A stretch of 64,000 nt of DNA from Desulfuromonadales bacterium (GCA_013349325.1 DUZX01000012.1:21767-85766), one strand, 5' to 3'; positions 18,832 to 27,702 are shown, counted from the first letter of the stretch. Notes: generated from the letters alone by a model not told the origin. Program-made: numbers and translations.

Positions 18832-18859
18832 TTGACAATTTACGTATACTGTATACAAT
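18832..18859 (+). promoter_or_regulatory. Promoter and palindromic operator upstream of gntR
   Basis: TTGACA (18832-18837) and TACAAT (18854-18859) are 16 bp apart. The 13-bp near-palindrome GTATACTGTATAC (18844-18856) overlaps the -10. This resembles the short GT...AC operators bound by FadR-subfamily GntR proteins, so autoregulation is likely. Confidence 0.55.
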
Positions 18860-18895
18860 GTTTGAAAATTTCTCCCCAGGAGTTCCTGTTCGATC

Positions 18896-19573
18896 ATGAA
18901 AAAGCCGATGGAAAAGCACCTGACCCTGCGTGAAAAGATTCTTGAAAATATCCGCGACGCCATCGTAACCGGCAGCCTCAAGGCCGGCAGCAGAGTTTCT
19001 GAACCGGAACTGGCCGAGCGCTATGGTATCAGCCGGACACCGATACGTGAAGCATTCCGCCAGCTCGAATCCGAAGGATATCTTACCGTTATACCCCGGC
19101 GCGGAGCTGTGGTAAGTTCTTTCAGCCCCAAAGATGTTGAAGAATTTTACGCTATTAAAAGCATACTGGAAGGGTATGCAGCCCGACAGGCCTGTGAAAA
19201 ACTGAGCGACAAGGATATCGACCGGCTTCAGGGGATCAATGACAAACTGGCTGAACTGGCGCGTCAGAGCGATATCAGGCATTTTTTCAAGATCCACAGT
19301 GATTTTCATGACCTGTTCATCAAAGCGGCCGACAATGAAAAGCTGCGCGAACTGATCGCCGGTCTGGTGACAAAATTTCAGCGGCTACGTTTCACGTCAC
19401 TCAGCCTCCCCGACCGCATGACCGTCTCCGTTCAGGAGCATGAGAAGATTATCGACGCCTTTCGCAGAAGAGACGCTGATGCCGCCGAAACTCTGGTACG
19501 AAAAAATGCCGAGTATGGCGGCCACGTTTTGATGGGGGCCACGCCTGCGGTAACCACCAGTATCCTCAATTGA
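18896..19573 (+). CDS. GntR family transcriptional regulator (FadR/FCD subfamily)
   Basis: A 225 aa regulator. The winged HTH covers about residues 8-75, with the typical VSEPELAERYGISRTPIREAFRQLESEGYL. The FCD effector domain covers about 80-215; His/Asp residues in HSDFHDLF and QEHEKIIDAF are typical metal or carboxylate ligands. The ligand is unknown. AGGAG lies 13 bases before the ATG, which is long, so M5 (18908) is an alternative start. The next gene is ispD, but metabolic control of isoprenoid synthesis by this protein is not established. Confidence 0.87.
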   Translation: MKKPMEKHLTLREKILENIRDAIVTGSLKAGSRVSEPELAERYGISRTPIREAFRQLESEGYLTVIPRRGAVVSSFSPKDVEEFYAIKSILEGYAARQACEKLSDKDIDRLQGINDKLAELARQSDIRHFFKIHSDFHDLFIKAADNEKLRELIAGLVTKFQRLRFTSLSLPDRMTVSVQEHEKIIDAFRRRDADAAETLVRKNAEYGGHVLMGATPAVTTSILN

Positions 19574-19644
19574 TCCGACTATTGACGCGCACAGCCTTTG
19601 CATCCCGGTAAGAAACTGGTACATTGCTGCCGGAGGATGAGAAA

Positions 19645-20361
19645 ATGAAACCTTTCAAGACCGTTGCCTTGATTCCTGCGGCCGGAATGGGCAAGCGCAT
19701 GGGCGCCCCCATTAACAAACAGTATCTGCTGATAAATGGCCTGCCGATAGTGGCGCGAACAATCGCAGTTTTTGAAAGCTCCCCGCTGATCGATGCCATC
19801 TATCTAGTTATTCCGGCTGAAGAAATTTCGTACTGTCAGGAACATGTCATAGCAGCCTGCGGCTTTACCAAGGTGACTGCGATTATTGCCGGAGGCAAGG
19901 AGCGCCAGAATTCCGTCATGAACGGCCTGCGTGCCATGCGAGACTGCGTCGATGATGATGATATCGTGGTAATTCACGATGGCGTAAGACCCTTTGTAAC
20001 GGAAGCCATGCTGCAGGACTCTATTGCGACTGCAGACATACGGGATGGTGCCCTGGTTGCGGTACCGGTCAAAGATACCATCAAGCACGTCCGTGAGGGA
20101 ATTGTTGTGGATACACCGGAGCGCGAAACGCTGTGGCAAGCCCAGACCCCGCAATCATTCCGGTTTGGCATTATTTTCGCTGCCCACCAGAAAGCAGTAG
20201 AGTCCGGCTTTATCGGCACTGATGATGCGTCCCTGGTTGAAAAGTGCGGTGGTGCGGTAGCTATTGTTCCTGGAGCATATCAGAATATAAAAATCACGAC
20301 GCCGGAGGACCTGATCCTGGCTGAAGCGTTTCTGGCCGGTAACAAAAAGGAACAAATCTGA
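19645..20361 (+). CDS. ispD: 2-C-methyl-D-erythritol 4-phosphate cytidylyltransferase
   Basis: Third enzyme of the MEP isoprenoid pathway: joins CTP and MEP to give CDP-ME; 238 aa. The nucleotide-binding signature [13 protein letters not shown] and the Lys of NKQYL are at the N-terminus; [10 protein letters not shown] and [11 protein letters not shown] are further family motifs. The ATG at 19645 with GGAGG eight bases upstream is preferred over a TTG at 19624. Its stop codon overlaps the start of the next gene (TGATG). No ispF is adjacent, unlike many genomes. Confidence 0.95.
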   Translation: MKPFKTVALIPAAGMGKRMGAPINKQYLLINGLPIVARTIAVFESSPLIDAIYLVIPAEEISYCQEHVIAACGFTKVTAIIAGGKERQNSVMNGLRAMRDCVDDDDIVVIHDGVRPFVTEAMLQDSIATADIRDGALVAVPVKDTIKHVREGIVVDTPERETLWQAQTPQSFRFGIIFAAHQKAVESGFIGTDDASLVEKCGGAVAIVPGAYQNIKITTPEDLILAEAFLAGNKKEQI

Positions 20362-21569
20362 TGTCCATGCAATCACCAACCAAAATTCTGATCGTTGAAG
20401 ATCAGCAGGATATTGCTGAACTCCTCAAACTGCAACTGGAAGCGGCCGGATTTGACACCGCATGGGCGGCCGACGGCGAAAGTGCACTGAGTATGCTCCT
20501 GACCGGTAACTCTTTTGCACTGGTATTGCTGGATATCATGCTCTACGCTGTCGATGGCATCGAGGTTTTGAAGCGCCTGCAGGAGAGCCACTGTGATGCA
20601 GCGGTAATCATGATGAGCGGACACGGCAACGAAGCACTGGCCGTAGAGTGCATGAAATCCGGTGCTACCGACTATCTTACCAAACCATACGAGCTGACAG
20701 ACTTGCTACAGCGCATCAACCGAGCCCTTGATCATCGACTGGCGGTGCTTGAAAAACAGCAGCTTGAACAGGAACGGGAAGACTTTTTTCTGATGCTATC
20801 CCATGACATGAAAAACCCGATGGCTGCCGTGATCGGTTCAATTGACATTGTCCGTGAAGGGCGACTCGGTGCCGTAACTGTAGAGCAGTCAGACTATCTA
20901 CAGGCGGCCATCGACAGCAGCAACGAGATTGTCACCATGATTGACAATCTGCTCGATGTCAGGCGCTTCGAGGCGGGTAAAATGCGCATGACCATCCGCC
21001 CCCGCAATCCACATGACATTATCTGCAGGGTTTCCGAACAGTTTGCCCGGACTGCAGAACAGAACAGCATCAGACTGAACGTTATCTCTGATGGAAATGT
21101 CCCTGATGTTGCTGTCGATCAGCTTGTGCTGATCCGTGTACTTGCTAATCTGCTTGGCAACGCGCTGAAATTCTCCCTCGAAGAGGATGAAATAGTCATT
21201 GCCTGCCGCTGTGTTGAGGGGAATGAGGCGCATGCGACCCGCATTCCGATTTATGTAAAGCTTCCGCCTCACTTTACTGAAAAGAACTGTTTTGTCCGCC
21301 TGAGTGTCAGTGACAATGGCAATGGCATCCCGTCGCACGAATTGGGACGGGTTTTTGATCGTTATACCCGTTTGGCCGACCGTACGGAACGTGAGCAGAG
21401 TGGCGCCGGTCTCAGCCTGGCCTTCTGCAAACTTGCCATTGAGAGTTTTGACGGTGCCATCTGGGCTGAAAGCAAGCAGGGACAGGGCATTGAATTTATC
21501 ATCCTGCTGCCCTGTTTTCCGGGTGGAGACAATGTCTGTAAAAAACATATTCCAGGAGCACGCCAATGA
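20361..21569 (+). CDS. Receiver domain-histidine kinase protein (cytoplasmic)
   Basis: A 402 aa soluble two-component protein: receiver domain (residues 8-122, phospho-Asp D58, TKPY Lys108), a short coiled linker, HisKA (LMLSHDMKNP, phospho-His H148) and HATPase_c (NLLGNALKFS; DNGNGIP; GAGLSLAFCKLAIE). There is no membrane segment and no sensory domain other than the receiver. It therefore probably relays a signal from another kinase rather than sensing directly. It overlaps ispD by one base and the next gene by four (ATGA), so the three genes appear translationally coupled. Its target is unknown. Confidence 0.88.
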   Translation: MSMQSPTKILIVEDQQDIAELLKLQLEAAGFDTAWAADGESALSMLLTGNSFALVLLDIMLYAVDGIEVLKRLQESHCDAAVIMMSGHGNEALAVECMKSGATDYLTKPYELTDLLQRINRALDHRLAVLEKQQLEQEREDFFLMLSHDMKNPMAAVIGSIDIVREGRLGAVTVEQSDYLQAAIDSSNEIVTMIDNLLDVRRFEAGKMRMTIRPRNPHDIICRVSEQFARTAEQNSIRLNVISDGNVPDVAVDQLVLIRVLANLLGNALKFSLEEDEIVIACRCVEGNEAHATRIPIYVKLPPHFTEKNCFVRLSVSDNGNGIPSHELGRVFDRYTRLADRTEREQSGAGLSLAFCKLAIESFDGAIWAESKQGQGIEFIILLPCFPGGDNVCKKHIPGARQ

Positions 21570-22048
21570 GAATGACACTACTGACCCTGATGGTTGTGAC
21601 GGTTGCATTCGCATGCGAACCGACTTTCGCCGCCGATCTTGACCTTTCCAAAGCGATAACAATCGGAAGCGGTCCCAAGACGGTGATCGAATTCACCGAT
21701 CCGGACTGCCCCTACTGCCGCAAGGCTTCAAAATATTTTGACAGCCGACCGGACATAACCCGCCACGTCTTTTTTTACCCGCTTCCACGTCATCCCAAAG
21801 CCAAAGAGAAAGCCCGCTATGCCCTTTCGCAGATGGATCGCGCCACAGCTTATCACGCAGTCATGTCGGGAAGATTGGACAGCGTACAAAAGTTTGAAGG
21901 GATCACCGAAGCCGGCACCAAACTGCAGGAAGAACAGCTCGAAATTGCCAGGAAGAACAAGGTCAACTCAACGCCGACCTTTATGATCAACGGCAGGATT
22001 ATTGTAGGGTTTGAACAGAAGAAAATCGAAGAGGCGCTCGGAAGGTAG
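21566..22048 (+). CDS. DsbC-like periplasmic thiol:disulfide protein
   Basis: A 160 aa exported thioredoxin-fold protein. The signal peptide is cleaved near FAA|DLD (residue 23). The active site CPYC is at residues 48-51 in EFTDPDCPYCRKA, and the cis-Pro loop is NSTPTFMING. The C-x-x-C type matches DsbC/DsbG isomerases (C-GYC in E. coli), but the N-terminal dimerisation domain of those proteins is missing, making this a short single-domain version. It may support disulfides or heme ligation of periplasmic cytochromes. It overlaps the upstream kinase gene by 4 bp and is followed by a strong terminator. Confidence 0.83.
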   Translation: MRMTLLTLMVVTVAFACEPTFAADLDLSKAITIGSGPKTVIEFTDPDCPYCRKASKYFDSRPDITRHVFFYPLPRHPKAKEKARYALSQMDRATAYHAVMSGRLDSVQKFEGITEAGTKLQEEQLEIARKNKVNSTPTFMINGRIIVGFEQKKIEEALGR

Positions 22049-22083
22049 AGAGTTAACTCTCGTGGGGAAACAGATTCAATAAC

Positions 22084-22114
22084 AGGAAAAGGCGCTCCGT
22101 AAGCGCCTTTTCCT
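22084..22114. terminator. Strong bidirectional terminator
   Basis: A perfect 13-bp stem (aggaaaaggcgct / agcgccttttcct) with a 5-nt loop and T-rich flanks ends both the plus-strand dsbC-like unit and the minus-strand hdr-flx operon. Confidence 0.85.
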
Positions 22115-22117
22115 ATT

Positions 22118-22966
22118 TTAAAATTCTAACGGCATCGCCTTGACCTGCCGGGCGGTAAACACCGGACCATCCTTGCAGACATAGACATTACCCACATTAC
22201 AACGACCGCACTTGCCTAGGCCACATTTCATACGGTTCTCCAGAGTGGTATAGACCTGGTCATCCGTAAAACCGAGCTTTTCCAGTACCGGCAGGGTAAA
22301 TTTGATCATGATCGGAGGCCCGCAGACCAGCGCTATCGTAGAGTCGGCAGAGGGGGCTGCCTCTTCCAGAACTGTCGGTACAAAACCGACCTTACCATCC
22401 CACTCAGGCCCGTTCCCACCAGGATCGACCGTCTTGACCAGGCGTACATCGGCCCGCTCCTGCCACTCCTGCAGTTCTCGCTTGTAGACCAGATCACTTT
22501 CCGTTCTGGCACCGTAGACAATCGTGATATCACCAAATTTATCGCGCCAATCCAGACAGTTCCAAATCAGCGTCCTCAGCGGCGGCAGAGCAATACCGCC
22601 GGTGACGAAGAGCAGGTTTTTGCCGAAGAATTCCTCTATCGGAAATGAATTGCCGTACGGCCCACGGACACCCATCGTATCGCCCACTTCAAGGCGGCGC
22701 AACGCCTCCGTTACGCGACCGACAGAGCGGAAACAGCATTCAATGAATCCTTTCCGTGTCGGCGACGATGCAATGCAGAAGGTCGATTCACCGGCGCCGA
22801 AAGCGGAATATTCAGCAAACTGCCCGGCCCGAAAGCTGAAGTTTTCCCGAACCTGCTCATCCTGAAAAACCAGCTTGAGCGTGCGCACATCCGGTGTCTC
22901 GTCGATAACCTCTGAGACGGTAGCCATGTAGGGAAGGTAAATGTTTTTGTTGGTGTGATCAGACAT
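22118..22966 (-). CDS. flxA: FlxA-like FAD/NAD(P)-binding oxidoreductase subunit
   Basis: A 282 aa flavoprotein related to hydrogenase gamma / anaerobic sulfite reductase B / dihydroorotate dehydrogenase electron-transfer subunits. It contains an FAD-binding domain (FRAGQFAEYSAFGAGE), an NAD-binding domain (LLFVTGGIALPPLRTLI and IALVCGPPIMIKF), and a C-terminal [2Fe-2S] motif (CGLGKCGRCNVGNVYVC). In the Flx-Hdr complex described in Desulfovibrio this subunit takes electrons from NADH. The start at 22966 (MSDHTNK) is preferred; the frame extends 10 codons further. It is the last gene of the seven-gene operon, separated from the next by a 187-bp gap with a repeat. Confidence 0.85.
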   Translation of the reverse strand: MSDHTNKNIYLPYMATVSEVIDETPDVRTLKLVFQDEQVRENFSFRAGQFAEYSAFGAGESTFCIASSPTRKGFIECCFRSVGRVTEALRRLEVGDTMGVRGPYGNSFPIEEFFGKNLLFVTGGIALPPLRTLIWNCLDWRDKFGDITIVYGARTESDLVYKRELQEWQERADVRLVKTVDPGGNGPEWDGKVGFVPTVLEEAAPSADSTIALVCGPPIMIKFTLPVLEKLGFTDDQVYTTLENRMKCGLGKCGRCNVGNVYVCKDGPVFTARQVKAMPLEF

Positions 22967-23153
22967 TTCTAGAACCTTTTTGGAAACACAGAGCAACGAA
23001 GATACTGAGAAAAACGAAAAAACAAAGCGTTTTCAATATTGCCAAAGCTAAAAATATAAGTGGGGGTTAGTACATTGAATTGGTCTATTGATTCTTTGCA
23101 TCTCTCATTTTCATCTTTGATCTTCTCTGTTGCTCTGTTGCTCTGTGTTTAAT
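22967..23153. repeat. Inverted repeat in the flxA-flxB intergenic gap
   Basis: The gap starts with aaacacagagcaacgaagat (22983-23002) and ends with its imperfect reverse complement (about 23122-23150, containing tctgttgctctgtgttt). The sequences resemble the dispersed cacagag-type repeats seen in many bacterial genomes. The AT-rich middle has no gene. Confidence 0.5.
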
Positions 23154-24158
23154 TTATTTTTTGCTGATCTCTTCGACGATCTGGGCGATATCGATGCCGA
23201 CCGGACAGACACGGATACATCTGCCGCAGCCTGTGCAGAGGGTCTGGCCGAATTTGTCGTCGTAATATTTGAATTTGTGCATAATGCGATTGCGGTAGCG
23301 CTTGGGCTGCTGGTCACGCGGGTTGTGCCCCGAGGCATGATGGGTGAATTTCCAGAAACCGCAGGCGTCCCAGTTCTTGCGACGTTTGCCCGCCTTTTCG
23401 GTCCCTTCGTCGACAATATCAAAACAGTGGCAGGCCGGACAGACAAAGGCGCAGGCACCGCATCCGACACAGCGGAGCGCAATTTCATCCCAGGAAGAAT
23501 CTTCAAAGTGCTCATCCAGCCAAACCTTGACCTTCTTCAGATCAAATTTCTCTGTGTACGGCTGGGCCAGGGGCAGCGGCGTGGCATTGTTCGGTTCATT
23601 AAAGAGACTGGTATGGTCGTTGATCAGCGCTTCGCCTTTGTCACTGAATGTTTCACAGACATAACCGCCACCCTCAAGCGGAGTCAGAAACAGATCGCTC
23701 CCTTTGGTATCAGCCGGAGAAAGGCCGACGGCGGTGCAGAAACAGGCGTCATCAGATGTGGTACAGGCCAACCCCACAATGGTGGTCTTACGGCGACGTT
23801 CCAGAAAAAATTCGTCCTTGTAGTCCCAGGAGAAGACCGCATCCAGAACCGGAATGGCACAGGCATCACAGGGACGCACCCCCACCAGAACCGTCTCGGG
23901 AAAGCGGGCCGGATCGATATCGGTGATTGAGACCTTCTGCCCCTCTTTCTCATAGGTCATGATGTCTTCGCAGACCGGAAAGTAGGCTTCTTTGGCGGAA
24001 CGGCGAGGCAGTTGGTCCATGACCATTTCAGCGGAGCTGGCGAGCGGTTCATAGAGCGGAGTACCGGCATTCATGCGCGGGGCAACGACACGGGTACCGG
24101 TGGCGATCAACTGGTCCAGGAGCTTAGTAAAATTTTGCCGAGAGATGTATTTTTGCAT
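23154..24158 (-). CDS. flxB: FlxB-like 4Fe-4S dicluster protein
   Basis: A 334 aa iron-sulfur protein of the hydrogenase beta / anaerobic sulfite reductase A type. The N-terminal domain contains GVRPCDACAIPVLD and ACTTSDDACFC cysteines. Two ferredoxin-type motifs lie near the C-terminus: CVGCGACAFVCPAC and CTGCGRCIRVCP. By analogy with FlxABCD it should transfer electrons between the flavin subunit and the Hdr module. It begins 9 bp after the next upstream gene of the operon, suggesting cotranscription. Assignment as FlxB rather than FlxC is by similarity of layout and could be exchanged. Confidence 0.8.
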   Translation of the reverse strand: MQKYISRQNFTKLLDQLIATGTRVVAPRMNAGTPLYEPLASSAEMVMDQLPRRSAKEAYFPVCEDIMTYEKEGQKVSITDIDPARFPETVLVGVRPCDACAIPVLDAVFSWDYKDEFFLERRRKTTIVGLACTTSDDACFCTAVGLSPADTKGSDLFLTPLEGGGYVCETFSDKGEALINDHTSLFNEPNNATPLPLAQPYTEKFDLKKVKVWLDEHFEDSSWDEIALRCVGCGACAFVCPACHCFDIVDEGTEKAGKRRKNWDACGFWKFTHHASGHNPRDQQPKRYRNRIMHKFKYYDDKFGQTLCTGCGRCIRVCPVGIDIAQIVEEISKK

Positions 24159-24167
24159 GTAAAACCC

Positions 24168-25091
24168 TTATTTTATAAAACTCTGATCGTCTTTTTCATT
24201 GAACATCGTCAACGGACCTTTTTCCGTTACTTCGAAACCGGCTTCGTGGTCGTAGAGTTCCTTCAGCTCTTTGGCCATTTTACGGTTTAGAAGGTTCAGC
24301 GGAATGTCCATCGGACAGACCCGTTCGCATTCGGCGCAACCGGCACAGCGACCGGCCAGATGCATGGCCCGTACGATGTGCCAGGCGGTATTGCCGGCCG
24401 GACGAGGCGTTGTCTCCACCATCTGCGGCTTGTTGCGGTCGCAAAGGCACTGTTCGCAGAAACAGAACGGACAGACTTGGCGACAAGCGTAGCACTTGAT
24501 GCATTTCGCAAACTGCTCCTTCCAGTAGGCCCAGCGTTCTGCCGGGGTCAAAGCTTCCAGGCGGGCAATCTCGACGGCATACTTTTTTTCCAGTTCCGGG
24601 GTTAGCGGCGTCTCTGTCGGAACAAAATCACACCCCGTCGGCAGATGGGCGTCGCATTCGGTGCACTTAGGGGCAAGAGACTCATCCGTAAGCTCCTGAG
24701 ACGGGGCAAAAGTCGAAGCGAGAACACCGGCGCAGGGCACACCAATCAGATACAACTCTTCACGCTTGAGTTGCGACTCTCCCATCAATCCGGTCAAGGC
24801 CTTCATATCACAGCCTTTAACAACTATGCCGATCTTCCCTTTCTTTGGGATATCTTTCTTGGCCTTGGTCAGATAGACGGCCAGGTTGTTGACGCAGGCC
24901 GGAGTGAAAATCAGTTTTTGTGCGTCAGAAGCGTCCGTTATCACGATCGGCTGGGCTGAACCTTTCCTCCGTGCAGCGGCGTAGCCGACAATCGTCGAGA
25001 CCTGCCCGTCAGAGAGGATTCGTTTCGCTTCCGCCTGTATGGATTCCGAGATGGCGGCATAGATGGATGTTTCGATGAGTGTACTTGTCAT
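24168..25091 (-). CDS. flxC: FlxC-like iron-sulfur protein with FrhB-like N-domain
   Basis: A 307 aa protein. The N-terminal half resembles F420-hydrogenase beta (FrhB) proteins (VVKGCDMKALTGLMGE, LYLIGVPCAGVL). The C-terminal half has a cysteine-rich stretch CIKCYACRQVCPFCFC and a ferredoxin motif CAGCAECERVCPMDIP. It should carry several [4Fe-4S] clusters in the soluble Hdr/Flx complex. The F420 cofactor itself is not expected in this type of bacterium, so the FrhB similarity reflects fold rather than substrate. The gene starts 10 bp after flxD ends. Confidence 0.78.
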   Translation of the reverse strand: MTSTLIETSIYAAISESIQAEAKRILSDGQVSTIVGYAAARRKGSAQPIVITDASDAQKLIFTPACVNNLAVYLTKAKKDIPKKGKIGIVVKGCDMKALTGLMGESQLKREELYLIGVPCAGVLASTFAPSQELTDESLAPKCTECDAHLPTGCDFVPTETPLTPELEKKYAVEIARLEALTPAERWAYWKEQFAKCIKCYACRQVCPFCFCEQCLCDRNKPQMVETTPRPAGNTAWHIVRAMHLAGRCAGCAECERVCPMDIPLNLLNRKMAKELKELYDHEAGFEVTEKGPLTMFNEKDDQSFIK

Positions 25092-25101
25092 AAATTTCCC
25101 G

Positions 25102-25605
25102 TCAAATTGCGTTGTACGCTTCTTTCAGTTCCGGTGTATTGATCGCGCCGGACCACTGTTCTTCCATGGCAAGCTCCTTGAATTCCGTCATCGGCCCCAT
25201 GTTCCTGACTTTTTCCGTTAGATCAGTAACGACCTCGACCCACTTGCCCCCTTCAGCAGCGGAAACCCAGGAGAACTGCAGGCGGTTCAAGTCGACTCCG
25301 ACAAATTCCAGCAGCTTGCGGAATACGGCGAATCTTCTGCGGGCGTGGAAGTTGCCGGCGATATAATGGCAGTCACCCGGATGGCATCCGGAGACCAGGA
25401 CGCCGTCAGCACCCTGCTGAAAAGCCTTGAGAATAAAAACCGGGTCGATGCGACCGGTGCAGGGGAACTTGAGCACCCGCACATTGGACGGATACTGCAT
25501 GCGGCTGGTTCCGGCCAGGTCGGCCCCGGCGTACGTACACCAGGTGCAGACGAAGGCGAATATTTTGGGTTCAAAGGTATGCTGTTGCTGTGCTAGGTGC
25601 ATCAT
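25102..25605 (-). CDS. flxD: MvhD/FlxD-like hydrogenase iron-sulfur subunit
   Basis: A 167 aa small electron-transfer protein of the MvhD family (methyl-viologen hydrogenase delta), which docks to HdrA. Cysteines expected for its [2Fe-2S] cluster are visible in FVCTWCTYAGADLAG, FPCTGRID and SGCHPGDCHY. In methanogens MvhD links hydrogenase to HdrA; in FlxABCD-HdrABC the same fold links the NADH module. No hydrogenase genes are in the window, which favours the Flx reading. Two adjacent ATGs (25605, 25602). It is separated from hdrA by a 99-bp repeat-bearing gap. Confidence 0.85.
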   Translation of the reverse strand: MMHLAQQQHTFEPKIFAFVCTWCTYAGADLAGTSRMQYPSNVRVLKFPCTGRIDPVFILKAFQQGADGVLVSGCHPGDCHYIAGNFHARRRFAVFRKLLEFVGVDLNRLQFSWVSAAEGGKWVEVVTDLTEKVRNMGPMTEFKELAMEEQWSGAINTPELKEAYNAI

Positions 25606-25704
25606 AACCTCTTATGGAGACAGAAGACAGAATTCAGAAGTCAGTAAAAAATCATCCTGTCTCCTGAATTCTGACTCCTGACTCCTGAATTTTGAATTCA
25701 GCTT
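25606..25704. repeat. Short interspersed repeat between hdrA and flxD
   Basis: This gap is made of gaattc/ctgaattctg-type units in both orientations (for example gacagaattcagaagtcag and tcctgaattctgactcctg). It shares an 18-base segment in reverse orientation (25620-25637) with the RND-operon gap at 49075-49092. It contains no gene and could fold into a hairpin in the mRNA. Confidence 0.65.
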
Positions 25705-27702
25705 TTACAGTGCCTCGATCATTGCAATAACTTGTTCATCGGTGTAGCCGTCCAGCTCCACACATTTGGAAGGACAGGTAGCCTGGCAGGTACCGCAGCC
25801 GGCGCAGACACCCGGATTGACATAGGCGACTACTTTTATGAGATTGCCCTGACGGTCGCGAATCTCTTTTTCTTCAACGGCGCCATAGGCACAGACCTTC
25901 TTGCAGGCAAAGCAGCCGACACAACCAGCTTCGCGCACGCGGGCCACGATCGGTTCGCGTTCCAGTTGATCCTTGGAAAAGAGTGTCATGACTTTGGCGG
26001 CAGCGGCAGAAGCCTGGGAGACTGTTTCGGGGATATCTTTGGGGCCCTGACAGGCACCGGCCAGATAGATACCGGCCGTAGCGCATTCCACCGGACGCAG
26101 CTTGGCGTGGGCCTCGGAATAGAAGTTGTATTTGTCATAGGAGATACCCAGCTTCTGAGCCAGCAGATCGGCCCCTTTCTGGGGCTGGATGGCGGTCGCC
26201 AGCACGACCATGTCGGCCTCTATCTCGACCTGAACACCAACGGCAATGTCACTCCCCATCACGACGATCTTGTCACCTTTCTGATAGAGACGCGAGACCA
26301 TACCCCGGATATAGACGGCATCTTCTTCTTCAATCGCTCTTCTCCAGAATTCGTCGTAGCTCTTGCCGGGGGTTCGTGCGTCCATGAAGAAAACATAGGC
26401 CTGACCTCCGTGAACTTTGTGATGATAGAGCATGGTATGCTTGGCGGTGTACATGCAGCAGACTTTGGAACAGTAACTGATCCCCTTTTCACGGGCACGC
26501 GAGCCGATACACTGAATAAAAACTATCTGTTTTGGCTCCTTGCCGTCAGAAGGGCGCAGGATTTTTCCACCGGTCGGACCGGAAGCGCTGGCCAGACGCT
26601 CAAAAGTCATACCATCAATCACGTCCGCTATCTTGCCATGCCCGAATTCACCGTAGCCTTTGATAGGTGAGCCTTTCGGCTTTTCGTCGATGGTGTAGAG
26701 GTCAAAACCGGTAGCCACCACAATTGCTCCGACCGGTTCAACAATCAGACTGTCTTCCTGCTCAAAGTCCACAGCGCCCGGCCCGCAGACCTTCTGGCAG
26801 ACGCCGCATTTTCCGGTCTTGAATTTGGTGCAGTTTTCGCGATCAATGACCGGAGTATTGGGCACCGCTTGCGGAAAAGGGATGTAGATGGCCGTGCGCA
26901 TACCGATATTCTGGTCAAATTTGTTGGGTATTTTTTTCTGGGGGCATTTGGTCATGCAGACGCCGCAACCGGTACATGTGTCTTCATTAACCGAGCGGGC
27001 CTTTTTCTTGATCGTGACCTGGAAGTTGCCGATATACCCTTCCACCAGCTCGATTTCTGAATAAGTGTAGAGCTTGATCTTGGGATGGTTGGCAACATCG
27101 ACCATTTTGGGGGTCATAATACACTGCGAACAGTCCAGCGTCGGAAATGTCTCGGAGAGCTGCGCCATGTGGCCACCGATCGAGGGTTCCCGCTCGACGA
27201 GAACAACTTCATGACCGGCATCGGCGATGTCCAGAGCAGCCTGGATACCGGCAATACCGCCGCCGATGACCAGCGAACGCTTGGTGACCGGTACCGTGAT
27301 GGTCGGCAGGACACGGTTTTTCTTGACGCGTTCAACCATCATGCCGACGATTTCAGTCGCCTTGATAGTCGCTTCTTCGATATTTTCGTGGACCCAGGAG
27401 CAGTGCTCACGGATATTGGCCATTTCGCACAGAAACGGATTCAGACCGGCCGCTTCAACCGCCTTGCGGAAGGTTTTTTCGTGCATACGCGGTGAACAGG
27501 CCGCCACGACAACATGGGAGAGCTTCTGCTCCTGAATTGTTTTCTTCAGCAGCGTTTGGCCCGGATCCGAGCACATGTATTTGTAATCAGTTGAGAATGC
27601 AACGCCGGGCAGACGACCGACGTCCCGTGCAACCCGTTCGACATCAACAGTCCGGGATATGTTTTCGCCGCAATGGCAGATAAATACACCTATTCTTGAC
27701 AT
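25705..27702 (-). CDS. hdrA: HdrA-like FAD-dependent electron-bifurcating subunit
   Basis: A 665 aa iron-sulfur flavoprotein of the HdrA family, the core of flavin-based electron bifurcation in heterodisulfide reductase complexes. Visible are an N-terminal HdrA domain with CHCGENIS and ACSPRMHEKTF, the FAD-binding motif IGGGIAGIQAALDIADAG near residue 150, and GGHMAQLSETFPTLDCSQCI. Internal clusters are CTGCGVCMTKCP and CGVCQKVCG, and there are two C-terminal ferredoxin motifs (CVGCFACKKVC, CAGCGTCQATCP). All ligand positions are Cys, with no selenocysteine codon. Its start abuts the hdrB stop codon directly. Confidence 0.92.
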   Translation of the reverse strand: MSRIGVFICHCGENISRTVDVERVARDVGRLPGVAFSTDYKYMCSDPGQTLLKKTIQEQKLSHVVVAACSPRMHEKTFRKAVEAAGLNPFLCEMANIREHCSWVHENIEEATIKATEIVGMMVERVKKNRVLPTITVPVTKRSLVIGGGIAGIQAALDIADAGHEVVLVEREPSIGGHMAQLSETFPTLDCSQCIMTPKMVDVANHPKIKLYTYSEIELVEGYIGNFQVTIKKKARSVNEDTCTGCGVCMTKCPQKKIPNKFDQNIGMRTAIYIPFPQAVPNTPVIDRENCTKFKTGKCGVCQKVCGPGAVDFEQEDSLIVEPVGAIVVATGFDLYTIDEKPKGSPIKGYGEFGHGKIADVIDGMTFERLASASGPTGGKILRPSDGKEPKQIVFIQCIGSRAREKGISYCSKVCCMYTAKHTMLYHHKVHGGQAYVFFMDARTPGKSYDEFWRRAIEEEDAVYIRGMVSRLYQKGDKIVVMGSDIAVGVQVEIEADMVVLATAIQPQKGADLLAQKLGISYDKYNFYSEAHAKLRPVECATAGIYLAGACQGPKDIPETVSQASAAAAKVMTLFSKDQLEREPIVARVREAGCVGCFACKKVCAYGAVEEKEIRDRQGNLIKVVAYVNPGVCAGCGTCQATCPSKCVELDGYTDEQVIAMIEAL

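Noticed and set aside
18782..19309. 175-codon minus-strand frame opposite gntR
   Set aside because: GntR HTH and FCD motifs are on the plus strand, with promoter and ribosome binding site.
25732..26670. 312-codon plus-strand open frame
   Set aside because: It lies fully opposite hdrA, which has clear Fe-S and FAD motifs; the plus frame has no recognisable domain.
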